A DNA stretch of 64,000 bases, from the NCBI GenBank assembly GCA_000827265.1, contig KN834772.1, forward strand, positions 693,014 through 757,013. Direction: 5' to 3'. Source of the DNA: Collybiopsis luxurians FD-317 M1 (Eukaryota; Basidiomycota; Agaricomycetes; Agaricales; Omphalotaceae). The translations under genes and the position numbers were made by a program. Of this stretch, positions 44,156 through 56,926 are shown piece after piece. Numbering within the stretch: position 1 is the stretch's first letter; the number at the start of each line of letters is the position of its first letter. Below the pieces are notes generated by a model. The model was not told the origin of the DNA. It searched no databases and worked only from the letters and a program-made list of their open reading frames with translations.

Positions 44156-45123
44156 CCGAGGCTGGAAAAATTCTAAGGAAGTGGGACTTGGGTGATGATG
44201 GACAAGAGGGAACGCAGGCGGGAGTGAGGAAGGTCAATGAGTAAACAGGATTTGTCGTGCCTTGGTCAATAGCTTCAGTTTAATGTAGAGGCGGTGCGAC
44301 GTTGAGTTGAATATGATAGGCGATTTCCCGCAACGTGCACTTGAAGATATGACACTGTATAGAGTGTTTTTTTTTTCAGCGTCTCATTACAAACGCAATT
44401 TCCATGACCACCGAATTCACAGTGCACCCGTTGAGTATATAAAAAGAAAAGTTGGTATTTCCTAAGGCAGTAAGTCATGGCCTAGAATTATTCAGTCAGT
44501 ATTATGCTAAATTCAGGCGAAAGTTTCAGGAATCATGAGGAAAGATCCTTGGTGAATGGCTCTCCAGGAAAAACACAGGTGTGCCAGACCTAGATTTACG
44601 GCTCTGGGGCGTAACGACGCGTACCAATATATCCTAGGATAGCAATTATTGCTCCAGCAAGACAGAACTTCGGAGCTGTTTGCAGGGTAATCAACACAGC
44701 GTTAAATGATCAAGTAAGCTTGCCAAGACGTTAATCCGCAGTAAGTCCTGCCGATTAAATTCAGAAAGGCCTTTTACTGTACCGAATAACCTTTGGAAGC
44801 AACTGAGCAGCAACATTGAGCTGACGCTGGGATGGCGAGAAGTCAGATCCTATAAGCGCCCATGGCGCCCATATCCAGCGCCTGATTACGCTGAGTGAAA
44901 GTAAAGCCATAAACGTCCTTCTCAGTCTTCTCCTCATTAACTCCCCATTCCATTCTTTCTTCCCATCAAACCAGGCTGAGCTCACTGTGATCACACTTGC
45001 CAGCTCATTGCTCCGTGTAGCACACTGACCAGTACAGATCGATTTAGTCTCCTATCCAGAAAGAAATTTTCACTGATATCAGCCCACTTTGCGTTTTCCA
45101 GGCCTTCGTTCGACCCCCTCACC
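44156..45123. other. Intergenic, divergent promoters of member E and the SUR7-like gene
   Basis: No gene supported; an ACGCGT box at about 44617 and a poly-T run at 44372. Short ORFs at 44275-44994 have no recognisable features. Confidence 0.4.
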
Positions 45124-45950
45124 ATGGTCAAACCCATCCACAAGCCTTTAAAGGCCTATCGGAAATTATCCATCCTTTGTGTCTTTTTACTGTTTGCCGC
45201 TTTTATCCTGCTTCTTCTGGTTGGACTTTCGCTACCTATTGTCCATCCAGTCTATGTACTCCGGGTTTTCGCCACCGATGCTCAGGATGGCAGTTCTTTG
45301 AGCACAGAGTTGAGATTTGGCGTTTGGGGAGTTTGCGCTTATAGGTATGTGTAGAGTGTGTCAATTATTGATATTCAATTCAACATTCGTTTTCTATAGT
45401 ACATTGAACCCGGCATCTGTGATCAATGACGATGGTTTATGCTACGGACCCAGGCTAGGTTACCAAGACGTCATTCCTGCTTCAATTCTTGCCGAAGTTA
45501 ATCTATCCCAATCCCTGGTCGATGCAGCCCTCCAAGGGCTCATGGCAGTCCTGCTCATACACATCGTCGCTGCGGGTCTTTCTCTTTTCACTCTCTTTAC
45601 ATCTATTTTTCTCGCCTCCCATTGTATGACAATCCTCTCCCTCATCTTAGCCATCACGACCGCACTACTCAGTGCCGTAGTGTTCGTCGTTGACGCAGTG
45701 ATAGTCGGTGTGGCTAGAGCGAAGGTTCCAGAACTGACTAGCGATGGTCTTGGCGCGAATGTGGGTAATGCAGTGTGGATGGTGTTGGGAGCCCTCATCG
45801 CGAGTTGGTTGGGGGTAATACTACTTTCGGCGAGGGCGTGTTATTGCTGTGGTGTGAGGAGGTAAGCGTACTCATATCTATTATCTTCGCTCCTATTAAC
45901 ATTTTGTCACTTGTAGAAAAGAATATGACAGTGACGAAGAAAAATTCTGA
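45124..45950 (+). CDS. SUR7/PalI family tetraspan membrane protein
   Basis: Exons 45124-45344, 45400-45861, 45917-45950; 238 aa. A first TM (LSILCVFLLFAAFILLLLVGLSLPIV) leads to the extracellular loop with RFGVWGVCAY, the SUR7/PalI signature (FGVWGYC-like), followed by the cysteine-bearing CYGPRLGYQ. Three further TMs are AALQGLMAVLLIHIVAAGLSLF, TILSLILAITTALLSAVVFVVDAVI and NAVWMVLGALIASWLGVILLS. The tail is short and acidic (RRKEYDSDEEKF). Members organise eisosome/MCC plasma membrane domains or act in pH sensing; which of these applies cannot be told. Standard length for the family. Confidence 0.85.
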
Positions 45951-46385
45951 CCTTCCTGATGATAGTCACGCGTTTCTTCAATCTCTTGCCTTTCATGAAT
46001 TCACGATCTCATGTCCTAATTACCCTGTGCTATTTCATTGGGAATGGATACCCTAACTTTGTTTGAAAACTATCCGATGCTGATCCCGCCTGCGCGACAG
46101 AAATTTCGCCGAGAACATTTTTTGCTCGATTTATTCTCGAACCGTGCGGAAGAATCTCTGGTAAACCCTGACATTTAATGATCCTCTCTTGATGCACGAG
46201 ATCGACGGGCTCAGTCCAATTCCGAGGAAACGCAGATACATGCAATAACGCTGGGTTTCCTCGGTCATTATTGTTCAGAAGCTCCAGATAGTCGACATCT
46301 TCAGGTCATTCGGCGACATCTTGTCATTCGAGGATTGTTATAAAATATGGATGGCAAACCCTGGTCGATAAATTTTCAACCCACC

Positions 46386-47609
46386 ATGCGTCTCAGCTTG
46401 TCTTCCGCTATCACAGCAGCTATTAGCCTTGCAGCTCTTTCCTCCGCCCAAACTCTTACGGGACAATACACCTGTTCTGCCGGAGGACAGTACACCCTAT
46501 GCCAAAACCTGTGGGGCGAACGTGAGTTATGCGCAAAGTCCCTCCTGATTCCTCTTTCGCAGTGAATTCTGATTCTGATTCCCAGTCTCCGGCGTCGGCA
46601 ACCAGACTTCAACGTTGATCAGCCAGTCCGGTAACGCGGTGTCTTGGTCCACGACGTGGAATTGGGCGAACAACCCCAATAACGTGAAGAGCTGTAGGTG
46701 TTAACTCTCTGTTTTCGGAATTTCTGAAATACAAAACTTGCCCTGTTCTCCAGATGCGAACGTGATATCAAACACCGCGAAAGGAGTGCAAGTAAGTTGC
46801 TATTGGAACTTTCGGCCCTATTTCACACACTGATTGCTACAACACCAGCTCCAAAACATTGCCTCTGCACCGACCACCTGGAACTGGGTCTATGAAACCC
46901 AGTCTGCTGGGATTAGAGCTGACGTTTCGTGAGTCCAGAAAGTTACATTGTCTTGGAAGTAGATACTCAATGCTCTTTTGGCGGGTGTAGGTACGACATC
47001 TGGTTTGGAAAAGCTCCCTCTGGCAGTCCTGCTACAACCGCATCCTCATACGAGATGTATGTCCGTCTCTGAGAGTTTTATTTTCATATCTGAGCAGGCT
47101 ATGATCGCTTTCAGCATGATTTGGCTTTCTGGTCTCGGAGGGTAAGCCGTCCTATTCCACTTTCATTACAATCTTACTGATATTTGTACCGGCACTACGT
47201 AGCATCCAGCCGGTCGGTTCCGCTATCAAAACAAACATTACCGTCGCGGGACATCAATGGGACCTCTGGAGCGGTCCAAACGCCAACTGGCAAGTTTTCT
47301 CGTTCAAGACAGCTAGTGGGGATATCACGAATTTCGATGTCGATCTGCAAGAGTTCTTCAGTGCGTTTTTTTTCATACCTCCGAGAGAGTTAATAAAATT
47401 CAAACATTCCTACTCCGTAAGGCTACCTCACTACAAACGAAGGCGTCGCCGGTAGTCAGGTAGGTGCTGAGCTTATGATTCATGGCTGTTTCTGACTCGT
47501 ATTTATATGATAACAGTATGTTCAAGCAATCCAGACTGGAACAGAACCGTTCACTGGGAATGCGGTGCTGTTGACCGAGAGCTACAGTGTTGCAATTAAC
47601 TCAAAGTAA
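46386..47609 (+). CDS. Glycoside hydrolase family 12 (endoglucanase/xyloglucanase)
   Basis: Nine or ten short exons; start chosen at 46386 because MRLSLSSAITAAISLAALSSA is a clean signal peptide, whereas the upstream ATG at 46347 would mask it. Mature part: TLTGQYTCSAGGQYTLCQNLWGE, SWSTTWNWANNPNNVKSY, TTWNWVYE, ADVSYDIWFGK, SSYEIMIWLSGLGG (the Glu of YEIMIWL is the expected nucleophile), HQWDLWSGPNANWQVFSF and YVQAIQTGTEPF (the Glu of GTEPF as acid/base). All conserved GH12 blocks are present in order, ending at NSK. Secreted, acting on beta-1,4-glucan or xyloglucan in plant cell walls; no carbohydrate-binding module. About 240 aa, typical for GH12. Confidence 0.93.
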
Positions 47610-47777
47610 TGATAGTCTCCGCTTCGAGTCCATTTTAGCACCTCGATTAGTCAAAAACTGAATTTAATGTACATGCATGGATGCGCGAATTGTATTACGA
47701 GTTGAACTATGATGCGAACACTGAAACGTACAAGAAATTTCAACCTCGAACAAAAAAGTACAATAAAGTATTGATCT

Positions 47778-49955
47778 TCAATGGTCATAGCCGAGAGAAC
47801 GCAGAAGCTCATAAAATTTCAACATTCCGTCGACAAAGTGATCCCGTCTCTGTTGCCCGAGATGCGAGCGCTTCCAGATTTTCTCCATTTTCGGAGCAGC
47901 GTCTTTGATTCGCCTCATGAGCGGTATCTGGAGCTCTGGTCGGGCTGTAAAGGGAGTCCGTTCCATGAGATGAATGGCGTATGCCAAGAAAACTACATAG
48001 AATAATTTTATCAGTTTTCATGAATGGGTCAGAGAAACAGTGGAAGGAATAGGACAAGGAAACTTGGGAAAGAGCAAAAACTCACTGGAATGATTTTCGT
48101 CGTCTTCGCCGTAACAGTTGGCCAGTTTGACGTACGATTTCGAAGCTATGATAAAATCTTGATAGTCTTCTCTTTTGGGAGAGCCATACCGCCAAAGAAC
48201 CTGCAGTTCAATTTTACTCATGAGTTCTTGTTCCAGCCATGCTCGAGTACCCTCGCCCTTGAGCCAGTGATGGAAGGACACCACCCTAGGATACGATTAG
48301 CTGCATGTTAGGGGAGCATCAACGACGAATAGACTTGCCGCAATGCTTCACCTTTTGCGTGATAATAAGATGCAGCGGCCAAAGCAGGATCCGAATCGCG
48401 GTCTGGGGTACGTTGGGCGTCGAGTTCGGAAATGAAATCGGTAGCTTTTTGAACAGCGGCCAGAACCTTAGCTTTATCAGGAGATTTGAGTACCTGTGGA
48501 CGCTTAAAAAATCCGAATAGAGCATTATTGGGTATACTTACTGCTTGGTGCATCGCCATTGAGAGCTTTTTGACACAGTTCAGAAAGGTGAGTTCGAAGA
48601 TTTCACCCTTCACTTCTTTCTTCACTTCGCTCCATTGCTCTCTACCTCTTATGATCAATTCAATCGCCCAAGTGAAATATTCGGACGCTGATATTTCCTC
48701 ATCAAACGTCTCTCGGAAAAACGCGTAACAAATCCAAATCCTGCTGTGCGTCAACTTCTCGCTCAAACTAGGAATCAAATGAAAAACTTGCCGAACCGTC
48801 ACGTCAAGGGCAGGTCGTACGGTGTCCCAAGCATTCTCGCCATTAACCTCTAGAAGTCTGTGAGCCTCGCTTTGTATGGAGTCGGGCGCGCTATAGTCCG
48901 GCCAGGCCTTGCATAAGCTTCGGCACTGCCTGATAACTGGTCCCAGATGAGTTAGTGAGCAAGCAATCAGTAAGCAAGTTACTCACCTGCATTCACTACC
49001 AATAAGTCCTGCACCTTGAAGACCCGGTTATCGATAAGAATCGCATTTGATATCAGGGTTAAAGCCTGCAAGAACGCGTTGAAGACCCCTTCGAACAGCG
49101 AAATTGACGAGTCATTCACCTTCAAAAACTCTTTACGCTTGTACGCTTGTACGCATGTATTCCTTGAGCGAGATCGTCCGAAGCCCTGGCCAAAGTCCAT
49201 GCCTGTAAATCGACCTTCGAAACGGTGAACAAGGCAAGAAACAAGGAGACGCGTACGGTGCTCGAATTATCTTTCTTCCTGCGCAAACGTGGAAGTGCTC
49301 TTTTCGCCGAAATCACCCAGGGGAGCTCCTTCCCGTTGCCTTGCAGGGCCCTCAACTCGTCTATGCGTTCTTCCAAGTGACTTTGACGAGACTTGCACAT
49401 AATATCGGCAGCTTCTCGGCTTAAAATCCAGCTAATCTTGAGGTTGGCCTCGGAAGGGGTTAAGCCAGTCTTTGGGAGATTTTCCAATGCCCGGTTGTAC
49501 GATTGTTTGCTGAGCCCAGGTTCCTTCAACGCCTGGAAATCTTGAATTGGAATTGGGGGTATAAAATGAAATGGCTCACTCCTTGGGCTTCCGCGAGCCT
49601 ACCATGAGCCTTGGCGAAGGTCGGATCGAGTTCGATTGCCTACAACTCGTTTTGATTCACATTGTAGCATTTTCCGCTCGAAATCAATATCACCTTATGC
49701 GCATCGGCTTGAGCATGAAGAAACCTTCGAGTATAGGTTGAATTCAACGTAAAACTTAATGGCAGGAACTTACTGTCTGAGTTTGAAACGGCAGAGAGAA
49801 CGATTGGAGTATAGGATAGCGTTATCACCTCCGACTCGCAAAGCTTCAGTGTACTTGGCTATTGCCTCGACATACTTGCTTTCTCGGAAAAGTAGGTCTC
49901 CCTCTTCTTTCAGTATACCTGCAACAACTCCACTCGGAGGCTCACTTCCAGCCAT
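47778..49955 (-). CDS. TPR-repeat cytosolic protein, agaricomycete type
   Basis: Starts MAGSEPPSGVVAGILKEEGD with a TPR unit (LLFRESKYVEAIAKYTEALR, then NAILYSNRSLCRFKL), followed by further TPR-like sequence near 49710-49560 (FLHAQADAHK). A long helical body includes LSREAADIMCKSRQSHLEERIDEL, HLIPSLSEKLTHSRIWICYAFF, SASEYFTWAIELIIRGREQW and LEQELMSKIELQVLWRYGSPK, and ends RRDHFVDGMLKFYELLRSLGYDH. At least six introns; not every exon border was fixed. The architecture (N-terminal TPRs as in Hsp70/Hsp90 co-chaperones, then a large uncharacterised helical region) is known to me as an agaric hypothetical family. Function unknown. Confidence 0.75.
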
Positions 49956-50173
49956 GGTCAACTTGAGCAAAATGAGGGAAAAAAAAAAGGAATGAATGAT
50001 ACTGACACGTAAGGAGCCGAGATAGACTTCCGATAGCCCAAGAAGTTGAAGAAGCATTGGCCTGGCTTGATTACTTTGCAGCTCTAACTGCGTAGATGAA
50101 CCGAGAGCTGCCATTTAGCGCCCAAACCAGTTTGATCTCGTTTCTGATTCACCTCGGTTTATGTTTATCGTCC

Positions 50174-50206
50174 CCTCCGACGCGTTTTGAGCGCGTCTGA
50201 CGCGTC
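50174..50206. promoter_or_regulatory. Two ACGCGT boxes upstream of the TPR gene
   Basis: GACGCGTTTTGAGCGCGTC followed by TGACGCGTCA: two ACGCGT sites and an intervening GCGCGT within about 35 bp, roughly 220-250 bp upstream of the ATG. Candidate MBF-like site, function inferred. Confidence 0.3.
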
Positions 50207-50589
50207 AGTCCCTCGCTCGAGAACCGAGACTTTGTGAACGTCCGCAATTAAAGTATTCATATTCACCTTGTTTACATGGCAAATAATCAATTAATCCAAA
50301 CACCATTCATACCGTACAAAAGCTCCAAAGTCCGGGTAAGAAGACAACGTATATAAGAAATCATTCGGACAGATTCGACGGGACAGTCATACTAGAGCAG
50401 AAATTATCTAGTAGGTGAGTCTGCACCAAGCATGATCTAGTAGAAGACAAGACACTAGCCCTTTCGATAAGGCGCGTTGGTCTGCGCCTGGCAAGAAGTA
50501 TCTCGTTCGCCGCCCTACATATTCGGAGTGTCGAAAAAGGTACCGGCCGGTCTGTACTTTAAGCCGAGTTTGCTCAGGCGCCTTCAGTA

Positions 50590-51171
50590 CTAAGTAGTCC
50601 TAAAGACTACTGGACAATTGGCGCAGAGCACCAGAGATTCGGCCGCTTCTATCTCTCGTTCATCACGGGCGAAACGAAGAGGTGAACTCGAAGGCACCAT
50701 CGCGGGAGCGTCAGTGTCAGTATCTATCGCTTCCTGAGCACCCCCAAGCTCTTCCTCTACGCCACCATCACCCTTATCCTTTTTCACCGTTGTTATACCT
50801 TTCCAAGCGGTTTCCCCCATGGATGCGTTCAAGCGGCATTTATTCCTGTGCAACTTGTAGTTGTTGTAGGCGTAAGTAGTTCTATCTTTGTCCAAGGAAA
50901 GCTTCTGGCCGCATTTGCAGGTTACGCTCCACCTGTCGAACTTTTTGACGTTGGGATCCTCTTTAAGTCTTCTAAACCGTTCTTCCTCTCGCGCCGATTT
51001 AAAACGTGGCAGATTCAGAGTAGGTTCTCTCCGGAGCGAAGTCTCTTCCTGAGATGGACCAGAGAGAGATACCGGGGTGGTGGAGACAGACGGTATGGTT
51101 GTGGTGGGAAGAGAGATAGCAAAGGCAGACATTTGGTCTATCGTCACGGTGGCGAGCATTGTTGACTCCAT
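50590..51171 (-). CDS. Small Cys/His protein (zinc-binding-like), function unknown
   Basis: Single exon, 193 aa, starting MESTMLATVTIDQMSAF. Residues about 55-75 are charged (KSAREEERFRRLKEDPNVKK). The block WSVTCKCGQKLSLDKDR, then YNNYKLHRNKC, has the spacing CxCG...H...C of a small zinc knuckle as in several agaric hypothetical proteins. A second cysteine pair (VLCANCPVVF) is at the C-terminus. The middle is acidic and Thr/Asp-rich. No signal peptide or membrane segment. Possibly nucleic-acid- or protein-binding. Confidence 0.68.
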   Translation of the reverse strand: MESTMLATVTIDQMSAFAISLPTTTIPSVSTTPVSLSGPSQEETSLRREPTLNLPRFKSAREEERFRRLKEDPNVKKFDRWSVTCKCGQKLSLDKDRTTYAYNNYKLHRNKCRLNASMGETAWKGITTVKKDKGDGGVEEELGGAQEAIDTDTDAPAMVPSSSPLRFARDEREIEAAESLVLCANCPVVFRTT

Positions 51172-52734
51172 GGTGAGAATTTGACGGGGAATGCAGAGTC
51201 AACTGGGAATTCAGAACCGACGACAGACTCAGAGTCAAAACCAGGCAGGAATGGTTATCCAGTTGTTGTGCGGAGGAAGTGTGTTTTATATCCAGAGATT
51301 GGTCCGTGCTACGAATTGGATGCCTGACCGTGTTCAATTGCGACCAATTTGAATGGATCATCGGAATTATCCATTGGTCTTTGTTGGGTTTCTATGTAGG
51401 ATAGACCTTGAAAATGATCATTGTTTCAATGAATGGTCATTTTTGCCGCAATTTTTCGGCTTGAGTCCAATCACTATGATAAAGCACCATGATAAAGTGT
51501 CGTTCTTGGACGAGAGCCCAGATAATGAGAAGCGGCTTTCTACCTATTATGGCGAACAAGAAGTTGACAGGTTTAATATAACTCTGCCTCGAAACGGATC
51601 ATAAATGTGATTACTTTGACCTAACCGTGATGTGATTGTTAAAGAACTATCGGAGGTGGAGGGAGCCTTATTCGAGCAAGCGGTGAAGGGATGTCTATCG
51701 AAGCCTTCATCATGTCCTGCTTCAACATGGTACAAATTGAACTATCGTGTCTGAGACTGTCTTTGCCCCTGTCTATCTTCATTGCCAAAAGCGGGAAGTC
51801 AAAGGTGTTCAAGTTCGAATCACAACAGTGCCACTCAGTCTAAATAAGATAATTCCCTAATCATAGTTCATACTATATAATACAGGCCCAAGAAAAGAGA
51901 GCCAGCCATACGAGTACAAGCTTGTGATGTCATTACGCGGTCGAAGACGATGAGGATGGGACGTGTAGGGAGGGGAGCCATTGAGAAGTCGGGCAGTTTG
52001 GAAGACATTGAAAGCTTCTGAAGAACCTCTTGCTGGCCCGTTTCTCTTCCCTACATGCGGAGATATTGCCGCGGATTTTTAAGAGCTAACCTCGCGGAAG
52101 ATCACGCAAAATGATTCATCCATATCTTACATTCAGACACCAGAATGCGTTCAGCTGTACCAAAGATACTCATACTTACTTTGGTGAGTGACTGCGTTAC
52201 ATGATCGCGAGTCCAGTCGGTGATTAAAGCTCCAGTAACGAGGGAGGTACTACAGAGAATATTGCCGACGACAGGAGTCTCGGAATAGTCAAATCCATTC
52301 TTGCTCGTTGCCGAAGGTTTGATTGAAGTAGTGTATAGTTTTTGAGGGTTCACCTAGCTGTATATATGCTGGCGTTTCCAGTGGCTCGACAGTTATTGTT
52401 GTCTCTACTAAGTATGAGCTTTCAAAGATCACAATTGTGGCTTTCGCACATTGGATACAAGCGTGAGGCTTTTTTGGGCTGAAGTTTACGATTCCTATGA
52501 AGCAGCTTCGGCGTATGGATTGGTCAAGAAATGGATCTAATAGTCTTGGAAATGTATCGTTAGAATCGATACAATTTATCTCACAGTATATCCTGCCTTG
52601 GTCGTTGAGTCAATGCCGGATTTCGGCGAAAATTCGAGAATGACGTGGAACACGTGACACTGACTAAGCGCCCGAAAAAAAATTACGCACCGCGTTCTTC
52701 CGGTTTTCTCAGTCCTTTTTCATTTCCTTCCACC
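51172..52734. other. Mostly intergenic; weak minus-strand gene possible at 51880-52360
   Basis: On the minus strand SETPVVGNILCSTSLVTGAL, then DWTRDHVTQSLTK, ends at a GTAAGT donor and can join in frame at about 52062 to GREETGQQEVLQKLSMSSKL and on to a stop near 51870. No start codon, no family and no second check, so the model is not promoted to a CDS. The rest is promoter sequence of the Hsp70 gene and of the 50.6-51.2 kb gene. Confidence 0.3.
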
Positions 52735-55169
52735 ATGTCTCTTCTCGCTGCTCGTAACCTCCGTTTTGCTGTATCCAGGGCAGGCCCATACGCGGTACGA
52801 GTCACAAACAGTGTTCGCATTTGCATAGTCTCTCATATTCTTTCGTTTAGGGCCTTCCGCGCTCTGTTATTGCGCGAAACATGAACTCCAAAGTCAACGG
52901 CAAGTTTTACGCTCTCCCTCACTCAAGCTCTTTCTTATTAGACTCATTTGCAGGCCCTGTCGTTGGTATTGACCTTGGAACGACAAACTCTTGCGTCTCT
53001 GTCATGCAGGGCAAGGATTCACTGGTTATTGAGAACTCGGAAGGTGTCCGGACCACTCCTTCTGTAGTTGCCTTCACAAAACACGGCGAACGTCTCGTTG
53101 GTTTGCCTGCAAAACGTCAGGCTGTTGTTAACTCTACCAACACGGTTTTCGCCTTCAAGCGATTAATTGGACGTATGTTCAAGGACAAGGAGGTTCAGGA
53201 CGACATGAAGCACTGGTGCGTGTTTACGCGATTTTTTCTTCCTCTTTTTTTATTTATTTTTAATTCAATCTCCTTCCAGGCCATTCACCGTTGTCGCAAA
53301 ATCTGACGGTCGACCCGCTGTCGAGGTTGACAATGGCGGTAAAAAGCAACAATTCGTAAGTACTGACTCGTTTTCGGTCCCGCTCCTCTGTTTATAAATC
53401 TTTTTTTTAGTCAGCGGAAGAATTGTCATCTATGGTGCTCGTGAAGATGAAGGAGACTGCTCAGCAGTTCCTCAACAAAAATGTCAAGTAAGTCAAGTCT
53501 ATTGATGTTATACAATTTGAACTAATGTATCCGCTAGCCACGCCGTCGTTACCGTTCCCGCATATTTCAACGACGCTCAGCGTCAAGCAACAAAAGACGC
53601 TGGTCAAATTGCTGGCCTCGATGTCCTCCGGGTAATCAATGAACCTACGGCTGCCGCATTAGCTTACGGTCTCGACAAAGCCGAGTCTTCAGTGATTGCC
53701 GTTTATGACTTGGGAGGAGGAACTTTCGATATATCTATTTTAGAGATGCAAAAGGGTGTCTTTGAAGTCAAGTCGACGAACGGTGACACTCACCTTGGTG
53801 GTGAAGACTTCGACATTGTCCTTCTCGACCATATCCTCGGCGAATTCAAGAAGGAGTCTGGTATCGACCTTAGCGCTGATCGTATGGCTATCCAGCGTAT
53901 TCGTGAAGCCGCCGAGAAAGCTAAGATTGAGCTTTCGTCAACCACCCAAACCGAAATCAACCTTCCTTTCATTACTGCCGACGCCTCTGGACCCAAGCAC
54001 GTCAACATGAAGCTTTCCCGTTCGCAGTTCGAGTCTCTCGTTGACCCTCTCATCAAGCGAACCACGGACCCTTGCAAGAAGGCTCTCAGTGACGCTGGTG
54101 TCAAAGCTAGCGAGATTAACGACGTCATTCTCGTTGGTGGTATGACTCGTATGCCCCGGGTCGGCGAGACTGTCAAGACTATCTTCGGACGTGATCCCTC
54201 AAAGGGCGTGAACCCCGATGAGGCTGTTGCCAAGGGTGCTGCCATTCAGGGTGGTGTTCTCGCCGGTAATGTTACCGACATTCTCCTTCTTGATGTCACC
54301 CCTCTTTCCCTCGGTAAATTACATAGTGTTTTCATTTTTCACCAGCAATCTTACTTTCGTCTTCAGGTATCGAGACTCTTGGTGGAATCATGACTAAACT
54401 CATTAACCGTAACACCACCATCCCCACCAAGAAGTCGCAAGTTTTCTCCACTGCCGCTGATGGTCAGACCGCTATCGAAGTCAAGATTTACCAGGGTGAA
54501 CGTGAGCTCGTTCGCGACAACAAACTCCTAGGCAACTTCAATCTTGTCGGTATTCCTCCTGCCCCCAAGGGTGTCCCTCAAATTGAAATTACCTTTGACA
54601 TCGATGCTGGTATGTTTCTGTTTCAACTCCTCTTCGCTTTCCGCTAACTGTGACCTCTAGATGGTATCGTGAATGTTTCGGCCAAGGACAAGGCTACCAA
54701 CAAGGACCAATCGATGACCATTGCTTCTTCATCTGGTCTTTCTGATAAGGATATCGAGAAGATGGTCTCCGATGCCGAACAATTCGCTGAGACTGACAAG
54801 GCTCGCCGTACTCTCATTGAAGAAGCCAACAAGGCTGACTCGGTGTGTGCTGATACTGAGAAAGGTAAAGCATCATTCACCTGGCTGTCGATATCATCAC
54901 TCATATTCTCGCTTACAGCTATGAATGAGTTCAAGGACCAGATCGACGCCGCTGAAAAGGAGAAGGTCACTCAGCTCATCACTGAGCTGCGCGAGATGGC
55001 CAAGAAGGGCCAGAATGCCGATGCTTCCGTGAACGCTGATATGATTCGCGAGAAGATCAACGAGACCCAGCAGGCATCGCTCGGTCTTTTCCAGAAGGTG
55101 TACGAGAAACGTAACGCCGAGTCATCAGAGCAGAAGCCAGAGGAGAACAAGGAGGAGAAGAAGGACTAA
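52735..55169 (+). CDS. SSC1: Mitochondrial Hsp70 chaperone (Ssc1/mortalin)
   Basis: Start 52735: [20 protein letters not shown] is an Arg-rich mitochondrial presequence. Nine or ten exons. Signatures are [16 protein letters not shown] (phosphate 1), [57 protein letters not shown], and substrate domain [39 protein letters not shown]. The C-terminal lid ends [15 protein letters not shown] without EEVD, as expected for an organellar form. It pulls preproteins into the matrix with the PAM motor and folds them. The intron before PVVGIDLG (52900-52953) has a GC donor (G|GCAAGT). It is flanked by a plus-strand 3' region with strong pyrimidine runs. Confidence 0.97.
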
Positions 55170-55661
55170 ATGTCTAACTTCGCCTCATTTTTTCTCTTCT
55201 ATCTCTCTGGTTCGACTTGATGCACCTCTCGTCTTGCCAATGATTAGACCGTTCTCTCCTTCTGATCTACCATCTCTCTCGGTCCAGATCTGTTCGCTCG
55301 TTCACGAAATTCCTCAGTACAATATGCTCCACTCGCCCCTGCTATATTACTAGACTTATTTTTCTGGGGCGACGGAACGGAAAAGTATAGTTCTTCTACT
55401 CAGTCTGCTTTGATCTTGCATTTACACCGTTATGGCTTACATTATCCACATTGCATGTATGGCATAGTTATCTGAACACCCCCCTCAACACGCTAACATA
55501 GTTACTACCCTTTTTGCTCGTTGATTTGCGTTGCTTGCTTTTGAGTTTTCTCAGTTTCACACCTTTGTATCATAGCAGCAATGTAACATTATTGATCGAT
55601 AGGCAATGTTTCTTAGATTGACTGAAACGCAAGGACACATCCAAATGCAAGTGAAATTAAC
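55170..55661. other. 3' flank of SSC1 and end of PPM1, no gene
   Basis: Convergent 3' ends; pyrimidine-rich. No ORF or repeat recognised. Confidence 0.5.
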
Positions 55662-56926
55662 TCAGTCTTCGTGGTCTTCTCGTTCCTTTTTTAATAGCCC
55701 CCATTCAACCCAAGGTGCCTTAAGCTGAGCACCAGAGTTGCCAATGCACAAACCCCAAGTGACGGCGTAATGCTCCAAAACGAGATCCAACTCTTCGACC
55801 TCGTCGAGCATTTCCAATTTGGATATCCTAGGTAGCGGGTCAGCGTCTGACCCAGCTCGCACGAAACTTCATACCGTTCGAGTTCTTCCGGAGCGATGTA
55901 ACTGCGTCTGATATCTTTGAGGGTAAGGGCACGAGCGGCTGTGAATCCCAGATTCAGGAATCGAGATGGAAGACTTTGGAAAGTAGGATAAGGATCGGCT
56001 CCTGGAAGAGATACATTACGAGTCTCGGATGAAATCAGGATTGATGTAATCATAGAATGGCATGCACCGATTCACCTTGAGATTGGATACCATGACGCGT
56101 CCAAACGAATCCTTTAGACCGAACATTTCGTATATGATTGCGCCTAAGACCCCGCCGCTTTGAGATGTAAAGTATGAGCGGAACCATTGAAGAAGGGTGT
56201 TTGATTCTTGGGGCGACATGTAAACCAGTACACACTCGAAAATCAATAAGGTCGGAAATGACGCATCCAGCAAGGGGGGCGCGTCTACTCTTCCTGTTGT
56301 CAGCGAGCCCAACGTGACAGATGGATCCGCTCTGAGATCTGCAGGTAAAAGGTGATATCTTGAACTCGATAAAGCAGTCCCTCCCTGGGCTATTTTCAAT
56401 GAATAACACGATAAATGCCATACTCCAGACTTATCCTACCTAACTTGACATCGGATCCAAGAACCGCACTTAGATCCTTGCTCTTCTTGATCGCCATGAC
56501 TTTCTTCATTGTGATCTCTGGAAAATCGACTTCGATATAAGTCGATAAATAGTCCTTTCTTGGACCTGTCTACTGTAAGGACTCAGATCACTGAATGGAG
56601 TGAACATTATATACACATACTGCAAGCCGCCAAAACCGTGTATCGCTCCCTGCACCCAAGCTGACAATCTGACACTTCTTCCCTTCTTTCATGGCGAGGT
56701 CTATCCATTGATCCACCAGATCGTCGATGGTGACTGTACGGACAAAAGTACCGACATTGATTAGCGGGGGACGAAGAGGCTGGAAACTGGCCCTTGGGAC
56801 AAAGTGCTTGATGAATGGATCGGATAGGTAGTTTTGGCGTACAGCTGAGAGTTTGGCTAGGGCAGCGTCGTTATCTGTGAGGCGGATCGGGGCATCGGTG
56901 TCTTGCTGAGGTGATGGCGGAAGCAT
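55662..56926 (-). CDS. PPM1: Leucine carboxyl methyltransferase 1 (PP2A methylation)
   Basis: Start at 56926 (MLPPSPQQDTDAPIRLTDND). Exon 1 (56926-56621, 102 aa) holds ALAKLSAVRQNYLSDPFIKHF and the SAM-binding loop IVSLGAGSDTRFWRL. Exon 2 (about 56550-56450) gives STYIEVDFPEITMKK. Then LLPADLRADPSVTL, PTLLIFECVLVYMSPQESNTLLQWF, YEMFGLKDSFGRVMVSNLK, LPGADPYPTFQSLPSRFLNLGF and EVEELDLVLEHYAVTWG close to the end. This is the order of Ppm1/LCMT1, the enzyme that methylates the C-terminal Leu of the PP2A catalytic subunit and so steers B-subunit assembly. A decayed copy of its 5' end lies 3.2 kb upstream. Confidence 0.94.

Noticed and set aside
51800..51830. AAGTTCGAATCAC resembling a tRNA B box
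   Set aside because: Isolated motif; upstream sequence does not form a tRNA.
53790..54245. 151-aa minus-strand ORF
   Set aside because: Antisense shadow of the highly codon-biased SSC1 ATPase domain.
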